In this document: in pieces, positions 1 through 8,757 of the stretch | Layout: every line of letters begins with the position of its first letter | Numbering within the stretch: position 1 is the first letter of the stretch | NCBI GenBank assembly: GCA_030447125.1 | Contig: JAUJLZ010000002.1 | Location: 1 to 15,742, forward strand | From: Acidimicrobiales bacterium | Lineage (GTDB): Bacteria; Actinomycetota; Acidimicrobiia; Acidimicrobiales; CADCSY01 | Direction of reading: 5' to 3' | Length of the DNA stretch: 15,742 nucleotides | Notes under the pieces: model-generated | Told to the model about the DNA's origin: nothing | The model's input: only the letters and a program-made list of their open reading frames with translations | Database searches by the model: none | Position numbers and translations under genes: made by a program

Positions 1-11
1 AGGCCCGCGAC

Positions 12-263
12 ATGGCGCGGTCCGTGCTCCCGTCGACGGCTCGCAAGGGCGCCCGTCGGGCGCGTGCGCAGATCCACCGCCGCGAGCGCGCCCGGCTCCG
101 AAGCGAGCTGCAACCGCGGACTACTGGCCCGGTGAGGTCTCCGAGCCAGTCCAGTCCACAGGCGGGTCGATTCCGTCGGTGGGGCCTTGAGTCCTCCTGC
201 CGTCTCGGCGGATGCGCCGCCCGGGCCGATGCCAGCGAGGACGATGCCGCGCCCGACGATTAG
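12..263 (+). CDS. Possible small basic protein, unrecognised, left edge
   Basis: An open frame starting at ATG 12 gives 83 residues. It is open to the left edge of the window, so the true start may lie outside. The first ~36 residues are strongly basic (many Arg/Lys, a helical look with the segment ARRARAQIHRRERARLR) and use G/C-ending codons as the real genes here do. After about base 118 this codon preference fades. A different frame from there reads AATADYWPGEVSEPV and stops at 188-190, so the gene may be frameshifted near base 115 and end at 190. No family is assigned; the basic start could suit a DNA- or RNA-binding small protein, but that is a guess. It lies upstream of and co-oriented with the methyltransferase gene, with a gap of at least 120 bases. 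Confidence 0.3.
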   Translation: MARSVLPSTARKGARRARAQIHRRERARLRSELQPRTTGPVRSPSQSSPQAGRFRRWGLESSCRLGGCAARADASEDDAAPDD

Positions 264-384
264 AGCCCTCAGTTGACGCGACGGGCCGATGAGGATGACG
301 CCACATTCACGAGGCTGGTCGTCCCGGCGAAGTACCTTCTCTCTCAGGTGGTCAAGCCCTCATTACGGCGGAAAGGTCGAGCGG
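264..384 (+). promoter_or_regulatory. Leader of the mod-res operon, with ribosome binding site
   Basis: This non-coding leader precedes the methyltransferase gene. A purine-rich GGCGGAAAGG at about 367-376 sits 8-9 bases before ATG 385 and is a reasonable Shine-Dalgarno sequence; it decides the start in favour of 385 over the in-frame ATG at 289. A TTGACG at 273-278 matches a -35 hexamer well, but no convincing -10 hexamer lies 16-18 bases downstream, so the promoter itself is only a weak suggestion. Confidence 0.3.
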
Positions 385-2922
385 ATGCCGTCGGGACCGA
401 AGAAGCCGAGCAGCGGTGGTGGCCGGCGAGCCGCACCGAAGCGACTGAGCCGGTACGACTACCCCGAGGTCACCGAGCCCCGGACGCCCGAGACGGGACA
501 CACGTCGCTGCTTGGCGACGAGCACGTCGTCACGCTTCCCCTCGATGGCAAGAGCTGGCCGACCTCCCTCGACCTGATCCGCTTACCGGGCAACGGCGAC
601 CAACTGGTCGTCGTGGATCTGGACCCGGTCGTCGACCCGGTGCTGCTCTGGTGCGGCAAGCGAAGCCGTCGCGACGTCCCCGTGCTGCCGCTTCAACGCA
701 ACGAGGTCGTTGTCGAGTCGCGCATCGCCCGCATCGTCGATCGGGCCCGACAGCCTGCGACACACGAGCGGAGCGTGGAGCAGGGCTCACTCTTCGCCGA
801 ACTGGAGAAGAAGTTGCGGGAGGGCGACCGGGACAAGCGCGTCGCGTTCTACACGCACGACGAGGGATGGAAGAACAAGCTGGTGTGCGGTGACTCTCTG
901 GCGGTCATGGAGTCGTTGATCGAGTACGAGGGCCTCCGCGGGCGCGTCCAGACGATCTACGTCGACCCCCCATACGGGATCAAGTACGACGCCAACTTCC
1001 AGCAGCGGATTGACACCGCCGAGAACGACCAGAGGGACCAGGCGGACGACGTCGTCACGATCAAGGCGTTCCACGACACCTGGGCCCTCGGCATTCACTC
1101 CTACCTGTCGTACCTCCAGGAGCGGCTGTACCTGGCGAGGGAGCTGCTCGCCGACTCTGGCAGCGTGTTCGTGCAGATCAACGTCGAGAACGAGCACCTC
1201 GTCCGGCTGCTGATGGACGAGGTCTTCGGCGCCGACAACTATTACGCCTCGGTCGCGTTCAACAAGACCACGGGCTTCACCACACAGCGGCTCTCATCCG
1301 TGTTCGACGTGCTGGTCTGGTACGCCAAGGATGTCTCGCAGGTCAAGTACCGGCAGCTCTACCAGACGAAGGCGATCGGGCTCGAGGGGTCCGGCGTGTA
1401 CAATCGGGTGGAGCTGCCGGAGGGACGGCGCCGGCGCCTGACGCGCGACGAGCTCGAGAACATGCAGGACCTGCCCTCGGACTGGCGGGTCTACACCCTG
1501 GGCGACCTCAGCTCGCAGGGTGCAGCGAAGGACCCGCAGCCCTTCCGCTTCGAGGGACGCACCTTCTACCCCAGCCCCAACAGCCACTGGAAGACGACCG
1601 TCGAAGGTCTCAGTCGCCTCGCGGAGAAGGGGCGGATCGAGGTTTCCGGGAACTCGCTGCGGTACGTCCGCTACTACGACGACATGCCCGTTTCTCCGAT
1701 CGCCAACATCTGGCTCGACACGGGCACGGGCTCGTTCACCGAACCCAAGGTCTACGCGGTTCAGACCAACACGAAGGTCGTCGAGCGGTGCATCGCCATG
1801 ACGACCGATCCTGGCGACCTGGTGTTCGACCCCACCTGCGGTTCGGGCACCACCGCGACCGCGGCGGAGAAGCTCGGGCGGCGCTGGATCACCTGCGACA
1901 CGTCGCGGGTGGCTATCAACATCGCGCGCCGCCGGCTCCTCTCCACGGTGTTTGACCACTACCGGACCCGCAATGGCCTGGTGTCTGGTGGCTTCGTCTA
2001 CCGGACCGTCGATCGGGTCACGTTGAAGAGCGAGGCCTACGACATGGAGCCGGAGAAGGTCGACCTCGTCGACCACCCGCTCGTCGACCCGAACGCCGTG
2101 CGCGTCACGGGACCGTTTGAAGTGGCCACGCTCGGTCGCTACTCGGTGGAGGACTGGAAGGGCTACCTCGTGGGAGAGGGGGCCGACGCTGGCAAGCTGG
2201 AGAACTATGTCAGCGTCGTGTGCCGGCTGTACCGGCGGGGCGCGTCGCTGACCCCGTCCGGGGGACTCCTCCACGCCGTCCTTGAGGAGGAGCAGGGGTC
2301 GACGGGGATTTCGGTGGGTCCGATCTCGGGACGGGTGACGGGCCGTCAGATCCACGAGGCGGTCAGCGAGGCGGCGCTGGCGGGCCTTGACCAGGTCCAC
2401 GTTCTCGGCTGGGCGTTCGAGACGAACGTGAACGAGGTGACCAAGCAGCTGGAGCAGGACCGGAAGGTCGGCGTCCGGCTGATGATGATCCGCCCCGACA
2501 CGCTTGCCGAAGGGCTGAAGGTGACACAGCCGGACATGCTGTTCTCGCCCCTCGCTGTTCCCGATGTGGCCATCGCCACCGTGGAGGGTGGGCGTCACGT
2601 GGTCACGCTGTCGGGTGTGGCGGTCTTCGACCGCAAGCGACGGGTCACCGAATACAAGCCCGCAAGCTCCGGCTACGTCGCCGCCTGGTACCTGGACGAG
2701 GACTACGACGGCGACTGCTTCGTCGATTGCCAGATGTTCTTCGACTTCAACAAGAAGCCGGCGATCGAACGGGCGCTCAAGGTGGAGATCGCGCCCGAGG
2801 AGTGGGCGCTGCGCACCGAGTCCGACCCGTTCCAGGCAGGCGGCTACGGACGCGTGGCGGTCAAGGTCGTCGACGTGTTCGGCAATGAGTCGACGGTCGT
2901 CCGGTCGATCGCCGCGCCGTGA
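385..2922 (+). CDS. mod: Type III-like DNA adenine methyltransferase (Mod subunit)
   Basis: This 845-residue protein would transfer a methyl group from S-adenosylmethionine to an adenine in a specific site, protecting host DNA and giving specificity to the downstream Res subunit. The catalytic motif DPPY is at residues 194-197, and the cofactor-binding motif FDPTCGSGTT is at about 481-490. This order, catalytic motif before the FxGxG-type motif, is that of beta-class amino-methyltransferases such as type III Mod proteins. A PIANIWLD segment at 438-445 also fits the COG2189 group. The region between the two motifs probably holds the target-recognition domain. About 300 further residues at the C-terminus have no motif I recognise, making the protein longer than a typical 600-700 residue Mod. 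ATG 385 is chosen for its GGAAAGG ribosome site; an extension to ATG 289 reads as low-complexity sequence. The stop overlaps the next gene's GTG start. Confidence 0.9.
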   Translation: MPSGPKKPSSGGGRRAAPKRLSRYDYPEVTEPRTPETGHTSLLGDEHVVTLPLDGKSWPTSLDLIRLPGNGDQLVVVDLDPVVDPVLLWCGKRSRRDVPVLPLQRNEVVVESRIARIVDRARQPATHERSVEQGSLFAELEKKLREGDRDKRVAFYTHDEGWKNKLVCGDSLAVMESLIEYEGLRGRVQTIYVDPPYGIKYDANFQQRIDTAENDQRDQADDVVTIKAFHDTWALGIHSYLSYLQERLYLARELLADSGSVFVQINVENEHLVRLLMDEVFGADNYYASVAFNKTTGFTTQRLSSVFDVLVWYAKDVSQVKYRQLYQTKAIGLEGSGVYNRVELPEGRRRRLTRDELENMQDLPSDWRVYTLGDLSSQGAAKDPQPFRFEGRTFYPSPNSHWKTTVEGLSRLAEKGRIEVSGNSLRYVRYYDDMPVSPIANIWLDTGTGSFTEPKVYAVQTNTKVVERCIAMTTDPGDLVFDPTCGSGTTATAAEKLGRRWITCDTSRVAINIARRRLLSTVFDHYRTRNGLVSGGFVYRTVDRVTLKSEAYDMEPEKVDLVDHPLVDPNAVRVTGPFEVATLGRYSVEDWKGYLVGEGADAGKLENYVSVVCRLYRRGASLTPSGGLLHAVLEEEQGSTGISVGPISGRVTGRQIHEAVSEAALAGLDQVHVLGWAFETNVNEVTKQLEQDRKVGVRLMMIRPDTLAEGLKVTQPDMLFSPLAVPDVAIATVEGGRHVVTLSGVAVFDRKRRVTEYKPASSGYVAAWYLDEDYDGDCFVDCQMFFDFNKKPAIERALKVEIAPEEWALRTESDPFQAGGYGRVAVKVVDVFGNESTVVRSIAAP

Positions 2923-5840
2923 CCGACATCGCGGCGAAGGACCGGCGCCTCCTCGAGTCGGGGGCGGCGGGATACGTCGTCGACCGTGTCGTGATCTGCG
3001 ACGCCTTCCGGGAACCGGATCGGCACTACGAACTGCTCCCCGGAGCGCGCTCGCGGCTGGAGGACGGCCGCCGGCCCTCGCTTCGCTACCGCGCCTCGGC
3101 CCGACAGGTGAAGGGCGGGGTCGCCGGAGTCGTGGGCAAGGAGGCGCGGCTCTTCGCCGACTCGTTGGCCGCGGAGGAGCAGCTCAACGACTTCGTCAAC
3201 CAGCTCCGCGACGAGGTGCGCGCGTGGAGAGAGCGCCCTTGGGGTGACACGGCCATCGTCACGGGCACGCTTCTCGACTGGTGGTTCGGCCGCGACGAGG
3301 AGCGCTCGGTCGAAAACCGGCGGCTCTTTTTTTGCCAGCAGGAGGCGATCGAAACCGTCATCTACCTCTACGAGGTGATGGGCCGGCCCCGGATGCCGGA
3401 GACGGGTGACCTACTTCGGTACGCGCTGAAGCTCGCCACCGGTACCGGCAAGACACTCGTGATGGCGATGCTCATCGTGTGGTCAACGCTCCACAAGACC
3501 AAGGTCTCGGGGTCGACGCTGTCGACCAACTTCCTGGTTGTAGTCCCGAACCTCACGGTGCGAGACCGGGTGCGCGGGATCGACGAGCGCACGGGAGCGC
3601 CGACCGGGGCCGGCCTGGACCCTTCCAGCCAGGAGAACCTCTACGACGAGTTCGACCTGGTGCCCCCCGAGTACCGTGGCGACTTCCGTCCGAACGTGCT
3701 CGTGCGCAACTGGCACGCGATCCCCCTCGCCGAGGGCCGCGACGACTGGGTCGCCGAGGACGACGTCGTGGGCGCGGGGCGGTTCGTGCCGGCTTCCGTC
3801 CTCACGGCGATGCAACGCCGTGGGGGACGCGACCCCGCGACCCCCATACGCCGCTTTCTTGGGGGATGGAAGGACCTCGTCGTGATCAACGACGAGGCGC
3901 ACCATGTATACGGGGAGAAGCGGGCCTCGCGGGGTGAGGATCCTGGCTACATCAAGTGGAGCAGGATTATCCGGGAGATCGCAGGGGGTGCCAGGATTCC
4001 CCTTGTCGTCGACCTTTCCGCGACGCCGTGGTACGGATCGGGGTCGCCGAAGCCCGAGGGGACTTTGTTCGAGTGGTTGGTCTCGGACTTCTCGGTGTAC
4101 GACGCGTTCGAGTCAGGTCTGGTCAAGGTCGTGCGTCTCCCCGACCCGGACGAGCAGGGCCGGGTCTATCTGGACCTGTGGGACCTGGTGAAGCAGGCAA
4201 AGACCAAGGAGGAGTACCTGCGGGCCAGTCGCGGCGCCCTCGAGCACATTTACTCGGGCTGGAAGAAGGGCTACCTCGAGTGGGAGGGCCAGTTGCAGGG
4301 CATGCGTGCGGGTCCCCCGCCGGTCATGCTCGTCGTCGCCAACGACGCGACGCGGGCGCGTTGGCTGTTCGAACACCTCAAGACGCACTATCCCGACCTG
4401 TTGTCGAACCCCGACGAGGACGACCCGCGGACGTGGAACTCGATCCAGGTCGACTCGAAGGTGTTCGACGCCGACCGCGGCAACGAGGCCGTGCTTCGGG
4501 AGATGGTCAACACCGTCGGCCGGGCGGGAAAACCGGGCGAGCACGTTCGCTGCATCGTCAGCGTGAACATGCTGTCCGAGGGGTGGGACGTCAAGAACGT
4601 CAGCCACATCATCGGCCTTCGGGCCTTCGGGTCCCCGCTTTTGACGGAGCAGGTCGTCGGGCGGGGCCTTCGGCGGAGCGACTACACGGTGCTCAACCAG
4701 CCCATCGAGGAGCGGCTGGCCAACGTCAACCGGCCCGACGAGGAGACCGTCGACGCGTTCGGCATCCCGTTCGTGGGCTTCCCGGTCGAGCGCCGCAAGC
4801 GCCCGCGCTCGGGTACGTGGGGCCAGACGCCCACGGTCATCGAACCCGATCCCAAGAAGATCCGGTTCTCCATGTGGGTCCCGCACGTGCGGTCCTGGGC
4901 GCTCAGCACGGCCGAGCCGCTGGTCGACATCGTCAACGTCGACGGCTTGGAGCGCATGACCATCAACCCGCGGGAGACGCCGACGGAGGTGCGGGTCCGA
5001 CCCGTCGTCGGCGGCCAGCCGGAGGAGGTGATGACCCTCGCCGAGTTCCGCTCTGAGTTCCCGCTGCTCCGCTCCACGTTCACCCTGGCCCGCGAGCTCT
5101 ACGAGGCGACCCACCCGGCGGGCCTGGCTGACCTCGACGTCGGGCCGACGTTCGAGGAGTGCCTCGACCTCGTCACCGCGTATGTCGGGCGCCGCGTGGA
5201 GGCGGAGAGGACGAGCGAGAAGACCGACATCGGCATGTACTACTGGGCCCGGCGGGCGCTCGACATCCTCGAGACGGCGATACAGGGGGCACCGGCCGGG
5301 ACGACCACCGTGCCGATATTCGGCGACCCGCCCCAGCTCGAGAGCGGCCGCATCCGCTCGTCGCGTTGGACGGGAATCACCGCCCGGGGCCGCAAGTGCC
5401 ACCTGACCCGCGTGCCCTGCCACACCGACCTCGAGCGCCAGTTCGCCGACTTCCTCGACGGGCCGAACAACGACGTCGTCCGCTACCTCAAGAACGAGCG
5501 GCTCGGGTTCTCGGTCACCTACTACGAGAACAACCGGGCACGGCAGTACCACCCGGACTTCGTGGTCCTGGTCCGCGGCTCCGACGACGAAGATGTGTGG
5601 TACCTGGCCGAGACGAAGGGCGAGATCAGAACGAACACGGAGCTGAAGCGCCAGGCCGCCGAACTGTGGTGCGACCGGCTGACGCGAAGCGGCAACGGCA
5701 CGTGGCGGCACCTGTTCGTCCCGCAGCGGCCGTTCGAACGGGCGCTCGCCAGCGGGGTGAAGACCTTCGGCCACCTCGTCGACGTCCTGCACGCGACTCG
5801 AAGGGCCGCGCCCGGACCCTTCACGGCCGGTACTGACTGA
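2919..5840 (+). CDS. res: Type III-like restriction enzyme, helicase-nuclease (Res subunit)
   Basis: A 973-residue SF2 translocase/nuclease that would act with Mod to cut unmodified DNA. Visible motifs in order: LFFCQQEAIET (about 135-145, Q-motif-like); Walker A ATGTGKT at 173-179; DEAH at 325-328; LSATP at 366-370; SVNMLSEGWDVKN near 548-560; and QVVGRGLRR at 578-586, the last two being helicase motifs V and VI. The C-terminus carries a PD-(D/E)XK nuclease core, with P879-D880 (HPDF) and E898-T-K900 (AETKG). The GTG start at 2919 overlaps the mod stop as GTGA with no ribosome site of its own, so translation is probably coupled to mod. Length and domain order suit type III Res proteins and the related BPTD_3080-type endonucleases paired with a stand-alone methyltransferase; I cannot separate the two. 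A run of seven T at 3327-3333 is odd in such GC-rich DNA. The 3' end overlaps the convergent helicase gene by 20 bases. Confidence 0.9.
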   Translation: MTDIAAKDRRLLESGAAGYVVDRVVICDAFREPDRHYELLPGARSRLEDGRRPSLRYRASARQVKGGVAGVVGKEARLFADSLAAEEQLNDFVNQLRDEVRAWRERPWGDTAIVTGTLLDWWFGRDEERSVENRRLFFCQQEAIETVIYLYEVMGRPRMPETGDLLRYALKLATGTGKTLVMAMLIVWSTLHKTKVSGSTLSTNFLVVVPNLTVRDRVRGIDERTGAPTGAGLDPSSQENLYDEFDLVPPEYRGDFRPNVLVRNWHAIPLAEGRDDWVAEDDVVGAGRFVPASVLTAMQRRGGRDPATPIRRFLGGWKDLVVINDEAHHVYGEKRASRGEDPGYIKWSRIIREIAGGARIPLVVDLSATPWYGSGSPKPEGTLFEWLVSDFSVYDAFESGLVKVVRLPDPDEQGRVYLDLWDLVKQAKTKEEYLRASRGALEHIYSGWKKGYLEWEGQLQGMRAGPPPVMLVVANDATRARWLFEHLKTHYPDLLSNPDEDDPRTWNSIQVDSKVFDADRGNEAVLREMVNTVGRAGKPGEHVRCIVSVNMLSEGWDVKNVSHIIGLRAFGSPLLTEQVVGRGLRRSDYTVLNQPIEERLANVNRPDEETVDAFGIPFVGFPVERRKRPRSGTWGQTPTVIEPDPKKIRFSMWVPHVRSWALSTAEPLVDIVNVDGLERMTINPRETPTEVRVRPVVGGQPEEVMTLAEFRSEFPLLRSTFTLARELYEATHPAGLADLDVGPTFEECLDLVTAYVGRRVEAERTSEKTDIGMYYWARRALDILETAIQGAPAGTTTVPIFGDPPQLESGRIRSSRWTGITARGRKCHLTRVPCHTDLERQFADFLDGPNNDVVRYLKNERLGFSVTYYENNRARQYHPDFVVLVRGSDDEDVWYLAETKGEIRTNTELKRQAAELWCDRLTRSGNGTWRHLFVPQRPFERALASGVKTFGHLVDVLHATRRAAPGPFTAGTD

Positions 5841-8757
5841 ACGAGCGAGCGCGTCGCGCGCCGAGTGGGTCTGGAAGGTGGATCTCCGGTGGCAGGGCGT
5901 TCACCTTGAACTGCTCGCCCTGCTGTGGGCATAGCGCCTGGAAGTCGCAGGCATCGCACTTGTCCGGGTGCGGCCGCATCGGGAAGTCGGAGTCGAGGAT
6001 GCGCCCGACCGCCCACTCCACGTTGCCGACGGCGGCCTCGAGCGCGTCGTCGTCGACGGGGACCTCGACCCGCTGGCCGTCCTTCAGGAGGTGGACGGCG
6101 CCGGTGCGGGCGTTCTCGCCCAGCACCTCGCGGGCCGCCTTGGCGTAGAGCTGGACTTGGAGCGACATCTCCGTCCAGTCGAGCTCCTCATTGTCGGTTG
6201 GGTCCGGGCCCCCTTCCATCGTCTTGAAGTCGACCACCCACGCATCGACGATCTCGTCGTTCTGGTCGTAGCGCAGAAGCAGGTCGATGGAGCCGGTGAT
6301 CACCGCCTGGCTGACAGGGATCTCGAAGCGGACCTCCACCTGGCGCTCGCGGGTGAAGTCGTCGGCATAGTCCCGCGCATACCGCCGCAGGATCTGGACG
6401 CCGCTCTCCCTGGCGTTCTCGTACCCCCCGGGGCGGTTGACCGGGTCTCGGCTCTCGGGCACGTGCTTGAGGTGGAACATCTGGCGGAGCACCACCTCGG
6501 CGTCCTCCTCGCTGGGCACGGCTGCCGCGTAACGCTCGTGGAGCTTGCCGACCGCCGCGTGGATGGTGCTCCCGAACCCGAACATCTCGGTGATGGGCGG
6601 GCTGAAGCCGAACGACTTGCGGAACCGGAAGTCGCGGGGGCAGCGCAGGTAGTAGCGGATCTCCGAGTAGGTCGTCGGCACGATCATCTCGTCGATGCGC
6701 CGCACCTCGGGGTGCGGCGTCAGGCCGGCTGGCAACCCGTTCGAGTCGTCGGTGATCTCTGGATGGGCGAGTCGCAGCGAAAACGGCGAGCGGGCCCGCC
6801 GGCGCCGACCCCCCGGCAGGTTCTCGCAGCCGGAAATGTAGAGGTACCGCTCCGCCCTCGTCATGGCGGTGTAGAAGAGGCGGGCTTCCTCGGCGCGCGT
6901 CGTGTGGTAAGCGCCTCGACTGATGGGATCTTGCAGCAACCCCGGCGGGAGCCAGCCCGAATAACTGCTGTTGCTCTTGGGGAACCGCTGCGCCTCGGCG
7001 TCGACGATGAACACAACCGGGAACTCGAGCCCCTTCACCTTGTGGACGGTGGCCACCGTCACGGCGTCCGGCCGGCGCAGGATGTCTTCGGTGGCCGCGT
7101 CGTAGCCGTTCTCGGCCACGTTCTGGAGGAAGTTCAACAGCTCCTCGAAGCGGCGGGCGGAGTCGATGCTGAGGTAGACGGTCTCCACGTCCTGGAGGAT
7201 TCGGCTGAACACGCCGAGGTCGTGCATCATCCCGTCATCGAAATGGGTCTCCGGCAGGGCAAAGGAGTTGAGCAGGTCCTGGAGGAGCAGCTGCGGGTAG
7301 ACGCGGCGGCGCGTGCCACCGGGCGGGGTGTGGATCAGACGGCCCCACTCGGCGAGGACGCGGGCGAAGTCGTCGAACCGGGCCCGCGGGAACAGGGGGA
7401 CGACGTTGTTGTCGAAGTGGGCACGGGCGTCGCCCCGCGACGGGTTGCCGGCGCGGAGCAGTTCGAAGGTGTCCCGGAGGACGGCGACGTGGGGGCGGTC
7501 GAAGATGCCGCCCGCCGCCGCCAGGCTGAACGGAATGCCCGCGCCGCCACGTGCGGCCGTGAGCGCATCGGTGAAGGCCGCGTGGCGCGGGGCACCGCCC
7601 GTCTCGCCCATCCGCGTCGATCGCATGAGGATGGCGAAGTCCGCGGGGGTGAGCCCACGCACGTTGCCATCGCGCTCCACGTACTCGGTGCCGAGCAGAG
7701 CCTCGATCATCCCGCTGACCCAGGCCGCCTCGGTGGGACGATCGGGGAACCAGAGGGTGCGGTAGTCGCGGGGACCGGGCGGGGTGTCGGCGGTCGGGTT
7801 CTTCGCCAGCCGCGTCGCACCAAGCTCGGCCGCGGCGAACGCCTCGGCGGTATCGACGATGGGTTCGGTGCTGCGGAAGTTGTGCGTGAGGTTGTGGCGG
7901 GCGCATCCCGGATAGCGGCCCTCGAAATCGAGGATGTGGGTGACGTCGCACCCGCGAAAGGCAAAGATCGACTGGTCGTCGTCGCCCGCGACGAACAGAT
8001 TCGTTCCGCGTGAGTGCAGCTCGCGCACCAGGTGCTCCTGGACGGCGTTGACGTCCTGGTATTCGTCGACCATCAGGTGGGTGACCGTCGCCACGACGCG
8101 CTCGACGGCCGGGTCTCGCCGGGCGAGCGCCTCGACGACCCGGCGGATCATCAGGGTGAAGTCGATGAAGCGGTCGCGGTCGAGGCCGGCCGAGATGTTC
8201 CCCAGGACGGCGCCCAGCTGGGGGTCGAGCTGCGAGATCCGGGCGAGGTCGAGCATTTCCTCGTTGGCGATGGTCCAGGCGTCGGCCACCTCGCGAATCA
8301 CCTGGAAGTAGCGCGGCCTGCCCCTTGCGTCGCGCAGTGGCCTGATGTCCAGCTGCGGATAGCGGGAGATGAGGTAGAGCTTGAGGCGGTTTTCGTCGAG
8401 AACCTCGTACTGACGGTAGGTGGCGTCCATGGCCCCGAGCAGGTCCTTGCAGTACGAGTGGATGGTGCCGACGTACATGGCCCCGAGCACCGTGGGGTCG
8501 ATCCCCACCACAGACAGGGCGCGGGACACGCGCAGCTTGATCGACTCCGCCGCCTTCTCGGTGAACGTGAACGCGACGATGCCGCGAGGGTCGACCCCCT
8601 CGGCCACCAGTCGTGCGATGCGAAACGCAAGTGTGCGTGACTTGCCCGACCCAGCACAGGCGATGGCGAGAACCTCGGCGCTCAGATCGGCCGCTGCCTC
8701 CCGTTGCGCCAGTGTGAGCTCGGCCTCCAGTACGGCACCGATGTCGATCATGACCAC
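5821..8757 (-). CDS. UvrD/PcrA-family helicase with C-terminal iron-sulfur PD-(D/E)XK nuclease
   Basis: A 978-residue SF1A helicase-nuclease. Helicase motifs: Q18 (LTLAQREAA), Walker A GSGKS at 36-40, DEYQD at 231-235, GDDDQSIFAFRG, LTHNFRST, VATVHKVKGLEFPVV (about 565) and LFYTAMTRAERYLY (about 625). The C-terminal ~270 residues form a RecB/AddB/Cas4-like nuclease: H733, D825 (GSID), D843 and K845 (DFKT). Cysteines C706 and C934-x2-C937-x5-C943 have the spacing of the AddB/Cas4 4Fe-4S cluster. Helicase and nuclease in one chain resemble one subunit of actinobacterial AdnAB, but no partner subunit is nearby. GTG 8757 has a GAAGGGG site 7 bases upstream; ATG 8751, two codons later, overlaps the upstream stop as ATGA and is the alternative start. 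Either way it overlaps the methyltransferase gene, implying co-translation and a shared function. It could be a stand-alone repair enzyme, but placement in a defence operon argues for end resection or foreign-DNA degradation. Confidence 0.9.
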   Translation of the reverse strand: MVMIDIGAVLEAELTLAQREAAADLSAEVLAIACAGSGKSRTLAFRIARLVAEGVDPRGIVAFTFTEKAAESIKLRVSRALSVVGIDPTVLGAMYVGTIHSYCKDLLGAMDATYRQYEVLDENRLKLYLISRYPQLDIRPLRDARGRPRYFQVIREVADAWTIANEEMLDLARISQLDPQLGAVLGNISAGLDRDRFIDFTLMIRRVVEALARRDPAVERVVATVTHLMVDEYQDVNAVQEHLVRELHSRGTNLFVAGDDDQSIFAFRGCDVTHILDFEGRYPGCARHNLTHNFRSTEPIVDTAEAFAAAELGATRLAKNPTADTPPGPRDYRTLWFPDRPTEAAWVSGMIEALLGTEYVERDGNVRGLTPADFAILMRSTRMGETGGAPRHAAFTDALTAARGGAGIPFSLAAAGGIFDRPHVAVLRDTFELLRAGNPSRGDARAHFDNNVVPLFPRARFDDFARVLAEWGRLIHTPPGGTRRRVYPQLLLQDLLNSFALPETHFDDGMMHDLGVFSRILQDVETVYLSIDSARRFEELLNFLQNVAENGYDAATEDILRRPDAVTVATVHKVKGLEFPVVFIVDAEAQRFPKSNSSYSGWLPPGLLQDPISRGAYHTTRAEEARLFYTAMTRAERYLYISGCENLPGGRRRRARSPFSLRLAHPEITDDSNGLPAGLTPHPEVRRIDEMIVPTTYSEIRYYLRCPRDFRFRKSFGFSPPITEMFGFGSTIHAAVGKLHERYAAAVPSEEDAEVVLRQMFHLKHVPESRDPVNRPGGYENARESGVQILRRYARDYADDFTRERQVEVRFEIPVSQAVITGSIDLLLRYDQNDEIVDAWVVDFKTMEGGPDPTDNEELDWTEMSLQVQLYAKAAREVLGENARTGAVHLLKDGQRVEVPVDDDALEAAVGNVEWAVGRILDSDFPMRPHPDKCDACDFQALCPQQGEQFKVNALPPEIHLPDPLGARRARSFSQYRP

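Noticed and set aside
966..971. Six-C run inside the DPPY codons of mod as a phase-variation tract
   Set aside because: Pro-Pro codons CCC CCA in GC-rich DNA give this run by ordinary codon use; it is too short to stand out.
1294..2598. Minus-strand 434-codon open frame
   Set aside because: It is antisense to mod, with biased His/Arg/Val composition and no motif.
4113..5792. Minus-strand 559-codon open frame
   Set aside because: It is antisense to res, whose frame carries clear helicase motifs; no domain is visible in the antisense product.
5968..8013. Plus-strand 681-codon open frame
   Set aside because: It is antisense to the UvrD-family helicase, which has all helicase and nuclease motifs; long antisense frames are expected in GC-rich DNA, and the product has no recognisable domain.
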